A stretch of DNA of 16,321 nt, from the NCBI GenBank assembly GCA_029098205.1, contig JAQXNW010000088.1:1-16321 (forward strand), given 5' to 3'. Below the pieces are notes generated by a model, which was given only the letters and a program-made list of their open reading frames with translations, was not told the origin of the DNA and made no database searches. Made by a program: the position numbers and the translations under genes. Positions 1 through 6,539 of this stretch are shown here, in pieces; the stretch's first letter is position 1; each line of letters begins with the position of its first letter. The stretch comes from Eubacteriales bacterium. GTDB lineage: Bacteria > Bacillota > Clostridia > Peptostreptococcales > Anaerovoracaceae.

Positions 1-40
1 GTTAACATAGGCACCCCTCATCAAAGGAAAACACTGTTTC

Positions 41-80
41 TATAAAAAATAAAGCCGAAAGCAGCAGCAATGCCTTCGGC
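41..80 (-). terminator. Rho-independent terminator after secG
   Basis: On the minus strand a 10-bp stem (71-80 pairing with 54-63, one G-U pair) closes a 7-nt loop and is followed by a T-rich run (complement of 41-53). It lies about 25 nt past the secG stop codon and should end the gap-pgk-tpiA-secG transcript. Bases 1-40 beyond it hold no recognisable feature. Confidence 0.85.
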
Positions 81-105
81 CAATCATATGTCTTTCGTAT
101 TCGTC

Positions 106-339
106 CTATTTACTCAGTACAAGCGCAACAATCGAAAGAACCAGGAAAAGAACGGTCAAAAAGACGGTTACTTTCTTCAGTACTGCTTCGTATCCGCGAG
201 CTTTCTTCCTGCCGAACAGCTGCTCCGCCCCGCCTGCAATCGACGAGGAAAGCCCGTCACTCTGACTGGGCTGAAGAAGGATCACGAAGATCAGCAGCAC
301 ACTGATTATGGCCAGAATGACCATCAAAGCTGTTACCAT
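106..339 (-). CDS. secG: Preprotein translocase subunit SecG
   Basis: SecG is the small accessory subunit of the SecYEG channel in the cytoplasmic membrane and assists protein export. The 77-residue product has the family layout: a hydrophobic N-terminal segment (about residues 3-22), a polar linker with a Gly/Ser-rich stretch and the GGAEQLFG motif (about 36-43), and a second hydrophobic segment (about 56-75). The start is the ATG at 337-339, preceded by AGGAGG. The frame stays open upstream into tpiA, but that extension is non-homologous. It is the last gene of the glycolytic operon, 34 nt after tpiA. In many Clostridia secG likewise follows the glycolytic genes, so the linkage is ordinary even though the function is unrelated. 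Confidence 0.93.
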   Translation of the reverse strand: MVTALMVILAIISVLLIFVILLQPSQSDGLSSSIAGGAEQLFGRKKARGYEAVLKKVTVFLTVLFLVLSIVALVLSK

Positions 340-373
340 GTGCAAAACCTCCTGAAAAACATAGGTTATTCTA

Positions 374-1135
374 TCATGCTTCGGATTTGAAATCAAGAAT
401 CGCAGCAAATTTTTCAGGAATAAGACTCGCGCCGCCGACCAAAGCCCCGTCAATATCCGGTTTCTCCATCAGTTCTTTTACATTCTCCGGTTTTACGCTC
501 CCGCCGTACTGAATGATAATGCTTTCCGCCGTTTCATCTGAATACAGATCTCGGATAATACCTCGAATCGAACGGCACATATCCTCCGCCTGATCGGGCG
601 TCGCTGTTTTTCCGGTTCCGATCGCCCAGATCGGCTCATAAGCAATCACCACTCTCGCGGCTTCATCCTCGGTAAGACCGGAAAAATCCGCCCTGAGTTC
701 TTTGCTAACGACCATAAGCTGCTCACCCGCTTCCCGGTCCGAAAGCTTCTCTCCCACACAGAGAATCGGAGTAAGACTGCTCTCTCGGAGCACTTTCCTC
801 AGCTTGCGGCAGCAGCTTCCATCCGTCTCATTGAAATACTGTCTCCGTTCAGAGTGACCGATAATCACACAGTCCGCGCCGATTTCCTTCAGCATAGGAA
901 GAGAAATTTCTCCGGTATACGCGCCCTCATCTTCATAAAACACATTCTGGCTTCCCACTTCAACAGAGGTGCCCTTCAGTTTTTCTTTCAAAGGCACAAG
1001 ATCCACATACGGCGGAATAATGGCAATCCGCACATCCTCTGGAAGTTTCTGCTTCTTCAAGGCTTCCGCAAATGTTTCCGCTTCAGAAGGAGTCTTATAC
1101 ATCTTCCAGTTTCCAGCAATAAAAGGGGTTCTCAT
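374..1135 (-). CDS. tpiA: Triosephosphate isomerase
   Basis: TpiA interconverts dihydroxyacetone phosphate and glyceraldehyde 3-phosphate in cytoplasmic glycolysis. The product is 253 aa, the usual TIM-barrel length. Visible catalytic elements are N9 and K11 in GNWKMYK, the electrophilic His94 in IIGHSERR, and the base Glu167 in AYEPIWAIGTG, with the phosphate-gripping loop following. QYGGSVKPEN and LVGGASL form the C-terminal phosphate-binding region. The start is the ATG at 1133-1135, with a GGAGGA ribosome site 6 nt upstream. The frame is open for 40 more codons towards pgk, but those residues are not TIM-like and have no ribosome site. It is the third gene of gap-pgk-tpiA, separated from pgk by an unusually long 124-nt spacer. 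Identification is secure. Confidence 0.97.
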   Translation of the reverse strand: MRTPFIAGNWKMYKTPSEAETFAEALKKQKLPEDVRIAIIPPYVDLVPLKEKLKGTSVEVGSQNVFYEDEGAYTGEISLPMLKEIGADCVIIGHSERRQYFNETDGSCCRKLRKVLRESSLTPILCVGEKLSDREAGEQLMVVSKELRADFSGLTEDEAARVVIAYEPIWAIGTGKTATPDQAEDMCRSIRGIIRDLYSDETAESIIIQYGGSVKPENVKELMEKPDIDGALVGGASLIPEKFAAILDFKSEA

Positions 1136-1259
1136 ATTTTTTCCTCCCGGGAACACGCAGGCCATCCGAACACTCGAACGCTGCCTGACATCCCCAAAAA
1201 CAGAATGGCGGACCACCCTTACGATGCGCCCGTCATTCGCTGTTTTGTAATCCACTTAA

Positions 1260-2444
1260 TTAAAGATCTTCGATCACGGAAATACCAGGGAGTTCTTTCC
1301 CTTCCAGAAATTCCAAGGATGCACCGCCGCCTGTGGAAATATGGCTGATCTTATCGCCGAGTCCGAACTGATGCACCGCCGCTGCGGAATCGCCGCCCCC
1401 GATGATCGTCGTACCCTTGCAGTCTGCCATTGCCTGCGCAACCGCTTTCGTCCCTTCTGCAAAACGCGGCATCTCGAATACACCCATCGGTCCATTCCAG
1501 ACGACTGTCTCTGCTTCCAGAATCACATCCCGGTACAATTTTCGTGTTTCAGGTCCGATATCCATACCCATCCGGTCTTTCGGCATCTTGTCCCAGGGAT
1601 AGATTTCACAATCCGCATCTTCCGCAAAACGGTCCGCGGTCACAATGTCCACAGGAAGAAGCATCTTCACGCCCTTCTCTTCCGCTTTCTTAAGCAGCCC
1701 GGCCGCAAGCGAAACACTGTCTGCGTCAAGAATAGACGTGCCGATTTCCTTTCCCTGTGCCTTAAAGAAGGTATAAGCCATTCCTCCGCCGATCAGAAGC
1801 GTGTCGACCTTATCAAGAAGATTTTCAATCACGTCGATTTTATCGCCGACTTTCGCGCCGCCGAGAATTCCGACAAAGGGACGTTTCGGATGATTGACAG
1901 CCTCATCCAAAAACTGCACTTCTTTCTCTACCAGGAAACCGGAAACGGTTGGGAGATATTCTCCGATTCCTGCGGTCGAAGAATGCGCTCTGTGCGAGGT
2001 GCCAAACGCGTCCTGCACAAAAATTTCACCAAGCGAAGCAAGTTTTTTCGCGAATACAGGATCGTTCTTCGTCTCTCCCGCAACATACCGGACATTCTCC
2101 AGAAGAAGAACCTGCCCCGGTTTAAGCTCAGAAGCGGCTTTCTCCACCTTCGAATCCACAACCTCCGGTGAAGGCACAAAAAGAACTTCCTGCGCAAGCA
2201 GCTCCGAGAGTCTCTTGGCAACCGGAGCAAGTGAAAACTCCGGTTTCGGCTCACCCTTCGGACGGCCGAGATGGGACATCAAAATAAGACTTGCGCCGTG
2301 CTCCAATATATAACGGATCGTTGGAAGCGATGCGCGGATCCTCGTGTCGTCCGTAATAACTCCGTTCTTCATCGGAACATTGAAGTCACAGCGCTCAATC
2401 ACTTTCTTTCCAGCCAGATCAATATCTCTTACTGTCTTTTTCAT
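1260..2444 (-). CDS. pgk: Phosphoglycerate kinase
   Basis: Pgk transfers the acyl phosphate of 1,3-bisphosphoglycerate to ADP, the first ATP-forming step of lower glycolysis, in the cytoplasm. The 394-aa length is typical. Signatures in order are the substrate-binding DFNVP near residue 20, SHLGRPKG (57-64), GGAKVGDKI (195-203), NGPMGVFE (317-324) and the nucleotide-loop GGGDSAAAV (349-357), followed by STGGGASLEFLEG near the C terminus. The start ATG at 2442-2444 has an AAGGAG site. It begins only 14 nt after the gap stop codon, so the two are co-transcribed and supply consecutive reactions. Confidence 0.98.
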   Translation of the reverse strand: MKKTVRDIDLAGKKVIERCDFNVPMKNGVITDDTRIRASLPTIRYILEHGASLILMSHLGRPKGEPKPEFSLAPVAKRLSELLAQEVLFVPSPEVVDSKVEKAASELKPGQVLLLENVRYVAGETKNDPVFAKKLASLGEIFVQDAFGTSHRAHSSTAGIGEYLPTVSGFLVEKEVQFLDEAVNHPKRPFVGILGGAKVGDKIDVIENLLDKVDTLLIGGGMAYTFFKAQGKEIGTSILDADSVSLAAGLLKKAEEKGVKMLLPVDIVTADRFAEDADCEIYPWDKMPKDRMGMDIGPETRKLYRDVILEAETVVWNGPMGVFEMPRFAEGTKAVAQAMADCKGTTIIGGGDSAAAVHQFGLGDKISHISTGGGASLEFLEGKELPGISVIEDL

Positions 2445-2458
2445 GCTGCGGCGACTCC

Positions 2459-3475
2459 TTACTTATGATCCACCGCATACATATGCCGTGCAAGTTCCAA
2501 TGTCTTCGAAGAATAACCGAATTCATTATCATAGAATCCGATCAGCTTGAAGAAATGATCCGTCAGCTGTACGCCAGCCGTCGCATCGAAAATCGAGGTG
2601 TTCGCGTCACCGATGAAATCGGTGGAAACAACCGGATCGTCCACATATTCGATGACGCCCTTCATCGATCCTTCGGAAGCTTCCTTCATGACCTTCCGAA
2701 TCTCATCCATGCTGGCCGATTTCTTGAGACGAACCGTAAGATCGGTCAAAGAAGAATCCGCAGCCGGGATTCGAACCGCGATGCCATTCAATTTTCCGTT
2801 CAGCTCCGGAATGACCTTCCCGATCGCTTTCGCTGCACCTGTCGTCGTCGGAATAATGTTTCCGAACACACTTCTTCCTCTTCTCCAGTCTTTCGGGTTC
2901 TTCGAATCTACCGTAAACTGCTTCGCTGTCGCGGCATGAATGGTCGTCATGAGACCTTCTTCAATGCCGAACGTATCATTAAGAACCTTGCACATCGGGG
3001 CCAGGCAGTTTGTTGTGCAGGACGCGTTGGAAACAACCTGCATGTCGCTGGTATACGAATCCGAATTCACCTTATATACAAATGTCGGCGTCACATCATC
3101 CTTTGCCGGCGCGGAAATGATAACCTTCTTTGCGCCTGCCTGAATATGCCCCATTGCCTTCTCTGTCGTAAGATACGCGCCGGTCGCTTCAATGACATAT
3201 TCCGCGCCGCATTCTTTCCATGGGATTTTGGTAATATCGTTCTCGCCGTATACCGGAATCTTCCTACCGTCAATAATCAGGCCATCTTCATATCTTCCGC
3301 ATTCCTTCGGGAATCTTCCGAAAACGGTATCATACTTCAGCATGTACAGCATGTAATCGATATCCGCATTCCGCTTATTGATGCCGACGATTTCAACATC
3401 CGGCATATTCTGTGCGGCACGCAGGATTACCTTGCCGATCCGGCCGAATCCACTGATACCAACTTTTACTGTCAT
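2459..3475 (-). CDS. gap: Type I glyceraldehyde-3-phosphate dehydrogenase
   Basis: Gap oxidises and phosphorylates glyceraldehyde 3-phosphate to 1,3-bisphosphoglycerate in the cytoplasm. The product is 338 aa. The Rossmann fingerprint GFGRIG is at residues 9-14, the catalytic Cys153 sits in SNASCTTN, and the catalytic His180 in MTTIHAATA. NIIPTTTGAAKAIG and the C-terminal YDNEFGYS are also family-typical. The start ATG at 3473-3475 has a GGAGGAGG site; an upstream open frame of 43 codons is not GAPDH-like. Oddly, the position after Asn33 that is Asp in NAD-specific enzymes such as E. coli GapA (IND) is Lys34 followed by Arg35 (INKR), which suggests altered NAD/NADP preference. The substrate loop reads RIPAADSSLTDL rather than the commoner RVPTPNVSVVDL. 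It is the first gene of the glycolytic operon. Confidence 0.97.
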   Translation of the reverse strand: MTVKVGISGFGRIGKVILRAAQNMPDVEIVGINKRNADIDYMLYMLKYDTVFGRFPKECGRYEDGLIIDGRKIPVYGENDITKIPWKECGAEYVIEATGAYLTTEKAMGHIQAGAKKVIISAPAKDDVTPTFVYKVNSDSYTSDMQVVSNASCTTNCLAPMCKVLNDTFGIEEGLMTTIHAATAKQFTVDSKNPKDWRRGRSVFGNIIPTTTGAAKAIGKVIPELNGKLNGIAVRIPAADSSLTDLTVRLKKSASMDEIRKVMKEASEGSMKGVIEYVDDPVVSTDFIGDANTSIFDATAGVQLTDHFFKLIGFYDNEFGYSSKTLELARHMYAVDHK

Positions 3476-3535
3476 AATGATCCTCCTCCTGCTTTCTATC
3501 TGCAGCCAAGTTCGAATTTTTAATTGTCTGAATTG

Positions 3536-3565
3536 ATTATAACACCGGATAAACCGCGTATTCAA
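3536..3565 (-). promoter_or_regulatory. Probable sigma-A promoter of the gap operon
   Basis: Minus-strand TTGAAT (3560-3565) and a perfect TATAAT (3536-3541) are separated by 18 nt. Transcription would start near 3529, giving a leader of roughly 55 nt to the gap start codon. There is no terminator between trmL and gap, so some read-through from trmL is also possible. Confidence 0.7.
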
Positions 3566-3633
3566 GGCTTTCCGGGAAATCATAAGAAACAGAGGGCTGG
3601 ACAAAGGAACCGGATCTCCATGCTTCGGGACCG

Positions 3634-4107
3634 TCAGACAAGGCCCGGGAAATCGAGCTGCCTAAGAGCCTCAAACAGAACAATATTCGCGGAATTCGCA
3701 AGGTTAAATGAGCGAAGCTTCGTATTTTCGCTCATGGGAATTCGGATCGTATGCTCCGGATGTTCTGCTAGAAGCGTCCTTGGAAGGCCCTTTGTCTCCC
3801 GGCCGAACAGGAACATGTCTTCATCCCTGTACTGAAAATCCGTATAATACTTTCTGCCTTTCGTGCTCACGAAAAACATCCGTTTCTTTCCCTCATATTT
3901 TTTCATAAAATCAGAGAGACTTTCATGCACTTCCAGATTTACATATTTCCAGTAGTCCAGACCTGCTCTCTTAAGTGACTTGTCATCAATAAAAAATCCC
4001 AGAGGTTTTACCAGATGCAGCACCGTATCCGTTGCTGCACAGGTTCTGGCAATATTTCCTGTGTTCGGAGGAATCTCCGGTTCTACAAATACTACATGAA
4101 GCGCCAA
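3634..4107 (-). CDS. trmL: tRNA (cytidine/uridine-34-2'-O)-methyltransferase TrmL
   Basis: This SPOUT (SpoU-like) enzyme 2'-O-methylates the wobble nucleotide of certain leucine tRNAs using S-adenosylmethionine. The 157-aa length matches the minimal, single-domain TrmL family. Motifs are NTGNIARTC (15-23), FLFGRETKGLP (99-109) and IPMSENTKLRSFNLANSA (123-140), which form the trefoil-knot cofactor site; the C-terminal LFEALRQL is also typical. The start is TTG (4105-4107), not ATG, preceded by an AGGGGAG site about 7 nt away. It stands alone, upstream of gap in the same direction and divergent from the SEC-C gene. A candidate minus-strand -10 (TATACT, 4168-4173) is visible, but no convincing -35. 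Confidence 0.93.
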   Translation of the reverse strand: MALHVVFVEPEIPPNTGNIARTCAATDTVLHLVKPLGFFIDDKSLKRAGLDYWKYVNLEVHESLSDFMKKYEGKKRMFFVSTKGRKYYTDFQYRDEDMFLFGRETKGLPRTLLAEHPEHTIRIPMSENTKLRSFNLANSANIVLFEALRQLDFPGLV

Positions 4108-4240
4108 TGTTATTCTCCCCTCTTTTATCTATCATAATCCTCTTTCGATAGTATTTTCGCTATTTTAAGTATAATCGTACTGCCGATAAAAAGAAAAGGC
4201 AAATGATCCCAAGCCGGCCTGATGACTTAGTGAAACCTAC

Positions 4241-4269
4241 TGGAAAAAAACGACTATCTGCGGTATAGT
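4241..4269 (+). promoter_or_regulatory. Candidate promoter of the SEC-C protein gene
   Basis: TGGAAA (4241-4246, 4 of 6 matches to the -35 consensus) and TATAGT (4264-4269) have 17-nt spacing and lie about 40 nt before the start codon. The 201-nt region 4108-4308 between the divergent trmL and SEC-C genes otherwise shows no RNA gene or repeat. Confidence 0.5.
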
Positions 4270-4308
4270 AATAAAATCAGAAATAAAAAGAATAAGGAGT
4301 TATACATC

Positions 4309-4818
4309 ATGAGTTTATATGAAGAATGGGACAAATTGCTGAACGGGCAGACAAAAGAGACATTCGAAGCATTCTGGAAGGAATATTCCGAAGCGGAGAT
4401 GAAAATTTATACGGAAATACTGAATCATAAAGATGAGAAGCTTACAGGCACGCTGAAGGAACTCGCTGAAAAATTTGGTATCCGTGAGGTGATCTTTGAA
4501 GGTTTTGTCGACGGGGCAGTCAGCAGTCTGAACGATGAGTCCGCGATCGATCCGAAGACAGTTACGGAAGAAACACCGCTCTCGTTCGATTTTGACTATC
4601 GGAAGCTCTACAGAAACATGCTGAAAGCGGATGCTTCCCACCTTTACAGTCTGGAAGCATGGGACAATGTCCTTTCCGAAGACGAGCGCTCTACGATTAC
4701 ACGGGAATTCAAAAAATCCAAGATTTACCACGCGCCGAAAAAAATCGGAAGAAACGATCCATGTCCGTGCGGAAGCGGGAAGAAATATAAAAACTGCTGC
4801 GGAAAGAAGACTGCGTAA
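4309..4818 (+). CDS. SEC-C motif (zinc-ribbon-like) protein of unknown function
   Basis: The 169-residue cytoplasmic protein is mostly acidic and helical, with a C-terminal SEC-C metal-binding motif CPCGSGKKYKNCC. Cys152, Cys154, Cys163 and Cys164 follow the C-x-C-x8-C-C spacing found at the end of SecA and in many stand-alone proteins, where it binds zinc. The N-terminal ~140 residues show no domain I can name, so the partner or substrate is unknown; in SecA the motif helps bind SecB and ribosomes. The start ATG has an AAGGAG site 9 nt upstream. The gene is monocistronic, with its own promoter and a strong terminator. The motif itself is certain, the role is not. Confidence 0.85.
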   Translation: MSLYEEWDKLLNGQTKETFEAFWKEYSEAEMKIYTEILNHKDEKLTGTLKELAEKFGIREVIFEGFVDGAVSSLNDESAIDPKTVTEETPLSFDFDYRKLYRNMLKADASHLYSLEAWDNVLSEDERSTITREFKKSKIYHAPKKIGRNDPCPCGSGKKYKNCCGKKTA

Positions 4819-4841
4819 AAAAAGACCGTCTGGAAAGACGG
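4816..4841 (-). terminator. Terminator facing nth, overlapping the SEC-C gene's stop codon
   Basis: On the minus strand the stem 4836-4841 / 4826-4831 (6 bp, 4-nt loop) runs directly into TCTTTTTTT (complement of 4817-4825). It lies about 160 nt downstream of the nth stop. The T-run overlaps the stop codon of the convergent SEC-C gene. Confidence 0.7.
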
Positions 4842-4888
4842 CCTTCCGCTAAATTTCCGCGTTCATTCAATTTCAATGACAGAGTTGT

Positions 4889-4920
4889 CTGCTCGTGCTT
4901 CATGCATGAGCAGTTTTTTT
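4889..4920 (+). terminator. Rho-independent terminator of the SEC-C gene
   Basis: A 10-bp stem with one G-U pair (4889-4898 pairing with 4904-4913) and a 5-nt loop is followed by seven T. It lies 70 nt past the SEC-C stop and about 80 nt before the end of the convergent nth gene. The transcripts of the two genes therefore overlap between the two terminators. Confidence 0.87.
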
Positions 4921-4998
4921 CCGTTCATATCTTCGGCCCACGACAAAGTAGGAGTCCGTGTCAAAGACAGCAGACTAGCGCCATTAAAACGCGATCCT

Positions 4999-5625
4999 TC
5001 AAAGTCCGTTCTTTTCACAAAGCGCTGCAATCGGACATCCGTCGCAGTTTGGGTTCCTCGCGCTGCAGCAGTTTCTTCCATGAAAGATCAGGAGATGATG
5101 CGCTTCTGTCCAGCGGTTCTCAGGAAGCGTCTCCATCAGCTGCTTCTCAGTTTTTTCGACGGTGTCCGCTTTCGCCAGTCCGATCCGGTTGCTAACGCGG
5201 AAAACATGCGTATCAACTGCGATCCTCTGCTTCCCGAATCCGTCTGCCAAAACTACATTTGCAGTTTTCCGTCCGACACCCGGAAGACTTTCCAGATCAT
5301 CCTGCGTATCCGGAACCTCACCGCCAAAACGCTCTGTCAGAGCCTTTGCCATGTTTACGATATTTTTTGACTTATTCCGGTAAATACCGATGCTGCGGAT
5401 GTATTCCGCCACTTCCTCCGGCTTCGCCCTGGACAGAGCCTCCGCATCCGGATACGCCTGATATAATGTCGGCGCTACCATATTTACGCGTTTGTCCGTC
5501 GTCTGCGCGGAAAGCATCGTCGAAACAAGAAGCTGAAATACATTCTGATGCTCAAGTGCGCACTTAGCCTCCGGATATTGTTTTTTCAGTAAATCCAAAA
5601 TAGCCGTAACCCTGGTCTGATCCAT
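4999..5625 (-). CDS. nth: Endonuclease III (DNA glycosylase/AP lyase)
   Basis: Nth removes oxidised pyrimidines and nicks the abasic site in base-excision repair. At 208 aa it matches the family. The helix-hairpin-helix LPGVGRKTANVV holds the catalytic Lys120, the active-site Asp138 lies in VDTHVFR, and the [4Fe-4S] ligands Cys187, Cys194, Cys197 and Cys203 have the canonical C-x6-C-x2-C-x5-C spacing. I chose the ATG at 5623-5625 because AAGGGG lies about 10 nt upstream; an in-frame ATG 8 codons earlier has no ribosome site. It is convergent with the SEC-C gene and divergent from the GntR regulator. Minus-strand TTGTCA (5687-5692) could be its -35, which would overlap the regulator's -35. Confidence 0.96.
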   Translation of the reverse strand: MDQTRVTAILDLLKKQYPEAKCALEHQNVFQLLVSTMLSAQTTDKRVNMVAPTLYQAYPDAEALSRAKPEEVAEYIRSIGIYRNKSKNIVNMAKALTERFGGEVPDTQDDLESLPGVGRKTANVVLADGFGKQRIAVDTHVFRVSNRIGLAKADTVEKTEKQLMETLPENRWTEAHHLLIFHGRNCCSARNPNCDGCPIAALCEKNGL

Positions 5626-5685
5626 GACTGATGATTCCCCTTTCTGCATGCTTTATGCTGTAAATTTACCATATATTCCCGTCTA

Positions 5686-5714
5686 TTGACAAAGCATTTC
5701 GGTAAAAATATACT
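5686..5714 (+). promoter_or_regulatory. Near-consensus promoter of the GntR regulator
   Basis: TTGACA (5686-5691) and TATACT (5709-5714) are separated by exactly 17 nt. The site is 23 nt before the start codon, so the predicted leader is short. A perfect 10-bp palindrome, GTAAATTTAC (5660-5669), lies just upstream and could be an operator; this is inference only. Confidence 0.85.
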
Positions 5715-5736
5715 GAAATACGGACAGGAGGCTTGC

Positions 5737-6408
5737 ATGTCGATTCAGGATTATCTAGAAGGCAGAGAAAATATAATACACCCTAAAACAGACAGTCTCT
5801 ACCGATCCCTCTGTGAAGAAATACTGGCCGGACGGATCGCGCCGGGCGAACGGCTGACTGAAAAACAGATCTGCGATCGGTTTCAGATGAGCCGCACTCC
5901 GGTCCGTGAAGTCCTTACCCGCCTTGAAGAAGCCGGACTCTGCCGGATCATTCAAAACCGCGGTGCCTTTGTCCTGGAAATCACGGAGCAGGATATTCTG
6001 GATCTCTTCGAAATGCAGGCAGAGCTCCTGGTGACATCGATCCGGTGGGCAGTTGAACGAATTACAGAGAAAGAAATGGAAGAGCTCACCGAAGTTTTCG
6101 ATTTCCTCCCTTTTTATACGAAAACGGGAGATTTTCAGAAGCTGATTCAGATTAACGACGCTTTCTGCCGCATTCAGTTTCGGGCGGCGCATAACCGGTT
6201 TGCTGAAAAACAGCTGACAGCCTGGAGTCTCTATATCCGGTACGCGTTTCCAGACGAATATAAAAGTCCGGAAGCGCAGATGGCGCTTCTCCAGGAGCAA
6301 GGGGATATTTTCACTGCTTTCCTACATCGCGATCCCGAAGAAGGAGTGGCTGCGATGCGAGAACATATCGAAGGCTCCCGGAGGCGGAAATTCGGAGATA
6401 AGGGATGA
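5737..6408 (+). CDS. GntR family (FadR/FCD subfamily) transcriptional regulator
   Basis: This is a 223-aa DNA-binding regulator. An N-terminal winged helix-turn-helix (about residues 16-80) includes the GntR signature LAGRIAPGERLTEKQI and the recognition-helix stretch MSRTPVREVLTRLEEAGL. An all-helical C-terminal FCD effector domain (about 85-210) follows. FCD domains usually bind a metal and a carboxylate through Asp and three His. Here the DxxFH motif aligns with NDAFC (Asn140, Cys144), the second His aligns with Gln188, and only His210 in MREHI is kept, so the metal site is probably lost. The start ATG has AGGAGG 7 nt upstream; an open frame 17 codons longer starts inside the promoter. The target is unknown: self-regulation or the downstream sortase gene are guesses from position. 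Confidence 0.9.
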   Translation: MSIQDYLEGRENIIHPKTDSLYRSLCEEILAGRIAPGERLTEKQICDRFQMSRTPVREVLTRLEEAGLCRIIQNRGAFVLEITEQDILDLFEMQAELLVTSIRWAVERITEKEMEELTEVFDFLPFYTKTGDFQKLIQINDAFCRIQFRAAHNRFAEKQLTAWSLYIRYAFPDEYKSPEAQMALLQEQGDIFTAFLHRDPEEGVAAMREHIEGSRRRKFGDKG

Positions 6409-6466
6409 TAATATTCTCGGGATTTGAGTTAAGATCGATTCAGAAATACGTTCAGCGTGCATAATA

Positions 6467-6475
6467 TGGTATAAA
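6467..6475 (+). promoter_or_regulatory. Candidate extended -10 promoter before the sortase gene
   Basis: TGGTATAAA has the TGn extension directly before a TATAAA hexamer, with no recognisable -35. No terminator is visible between the regulator and the sortase gene, so read-through may also supply transcription. Confidence 0.4.
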
Positions 6476-6495
6476 AGAATAGGAAAGAGTAAAAA

Positions 6496-6517
6496 AGATA
6501 AACACAAGATAAACACA
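6496..6517 (+). repeat. Tandem 11-nt direct repeat in the sortase leader
   Basis: AGATAAACACA occurs twice head-to-tail (6496-6506, 6507-6517), with a degenerate third copy (ATAAGATAACA, 6518-6528). The period is about one DNA helical turn. It ends some 20 nt before the sortase start codon, in the position where a ribosome site would be expected. Confidence 0.8.
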
Positions 6518-6539
6518 ATAAGATAACAGAAAAATACTC

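Noticed and set aside
1207..1219. AGGGTGG followed by TCCGCC on the minus strand, like the T-box core sequence.
   Set aside because: Only the first seven bases match AGGGTGGNACCGCG, and there is no specifier stem or terminator; it sits in a glycolytic operon spacer.
2465..3523. A 352-codon open frame on the plus strand opposite gap.
   Set aside because: It is antisense to a certain gene, has no recognisable motif and no ribosome site; a shadow frame.
4863..5081. A 72-codon minus-strand frame overlapping the end of nth.
   Set aside because: Out of frame with nth over most of its length, without ribosome site or recognisable composition.
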